Below the pieces are notes generated by a model. It ran no database searches. It was not told the DNA's origin and worked only from the letters and a program-made list of their open reading frames with translations. Below, piece after piece: positions 44,453-45,000 of a stretch of 45,000 bases of DNA. The stretch is taken from assembly GCF_964340395.1 (NCBI RefSeq), contig NC_135558.1:3235001-3280000 (forward strand). Reading direction: 5' to 3'. The translations under genes were made by a program, and so were the position numbers. Within the stretch, counting starts at the first letter, position 1, and the number at the start of each line of letters is the position of its first letter. The stretch is from Glandiceps talaboti (Eukaryota; Hemichordata; Enteropneusta; Spengelidae).

Positions 44453-45000
44453 AGCAAAAAATCTACATGCAGACAGTCTATGTATGGTTCGTATATTGAG
44501 GTGAATGTGACATTTGGTTAGAGTTCATATCGGTAACAGGCAACTATGTATACAGTCATGTACATAAAGATCCTGTGACAGGCTGTATATCATATCAATT
44601 TATCAGCAGTGTACCAACAGCAATGTATACCATAATGTAGCCATATCTCTTAACATGCCTGTAACTACAGCTTTTTACAGCCCTGTGCCGTCTTTGCTGA
44701 CACAGGCCTGTAACACAGGAATTATAGTGTCCAGGGGCGGAATTTCAAGTATTTGTCATTATATCAACGCATATATGTTAGCCTACCAGCAGACTTGAAC
44801 GACTATCACTACTACTACACTATGCTATCCTAACTGACATTTAGATTTTTTTAAATTTTCGTTATCGTTCCAAGTCTACTCTGGCGACCATTCAGAGCTA
44901 GTCTCAAATGGCGTTCCTGTATATTAAAGCGTGATTGGTCGAATACATAATTATATATTTTTTAATAAATCGCGCAATCAGGTCACGTGATGAATCCATA
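44450..45000. other. no gene seen
   Basis: No exon candidates or clear repeats. ACAGGCCTGTAACACAG and related CCTGTAA/CTGTGACAGG words recur around 44570-44720 as short direct and inverted repeats. Confidence 0.4.

Overview
This is eukaryotic, animal-like genomic DNA: AT-rich (roughly two thirds A+T by eye), gene-poor, with long dinucleotide and tetranucleotide arrays, many short inverted-repeat transposons, phase-1 EGF exon structure and GT-AG (one possible GC-AG) splice sites. The repeat style (GTCCCCGC-ended elements with tandem cores, TCTG-tailed elements, degenerate TGACCTTGA-type repeats) suggests a marine invertebrate, but phylum and species cannot be fixed from sequence alone. No prokaryotic, viral or CRISPR feature was seen.

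The best-supported gene is on the minus strand at 21.6-19.3 kb. It is a small secreted protein with three exons: a signal-peptide exon, a six-cysteine EGF-domain exon flanked by phase-1 introns, and a short last exon with two competing frames. It has a TATA-like box upstream and AATAAA downstream. A second plausible locus is a divergent pair at 6.4-7.7 kb: a minus-strand first coding exon with a consensus donor, and a plus-strand 96-codon frame. Weaker start-of-gene signals lie at 16.2 kb (CRE, perfect TATA box, exon ending in ATG followed by a consensus donor), 20.1 kb (signal-peptide-like mini-gene antisense inside an intron of the EGF gene) and 29.2 kb (CRE/E-box/CRE plus TATA plus short exon). 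Other open frames are listed only as low-confidence candidates.

Repeats and mobile elements explain most of the recognisable structure. (1) A family with CTTCCGTAAGG ends and internal TCTG runs has copies at 9.85 kb and 24.13 kb, an expanded copy at 17.04-18.15 kb and a related foldback at 8.47-8.95 kb. (2) Short inverted-repeat elements lie at 5.74 and 13.85 kb. (3) A TE-dense 37.5-44.4 kb block holds two direct copies of a hAT-like element. The second (41861-44344) has both termini, a 5-bp AACGG target duplication and a first exon resembling the N-terminus of a transposase-type protein. Between them sits a TA-flanked element (39910-41430) whose core is eight 151-bp tandem units organised as a three-unit higher-order repeat. 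(4) A 21-bp-based minisatellite at 32.7-33.25 kb keeps a 121-codon frame open, with seven-residue periodicity.

Large stretches (0.6-2.3, 11.9-13.2, 14.0-15.2, 21.6-24.1, 25.6-28.3, 29.7-32.7, 33.3-35.6 and 44.45-45.0 kb) show no convincing gene and look like intergenic or intronic DNA.
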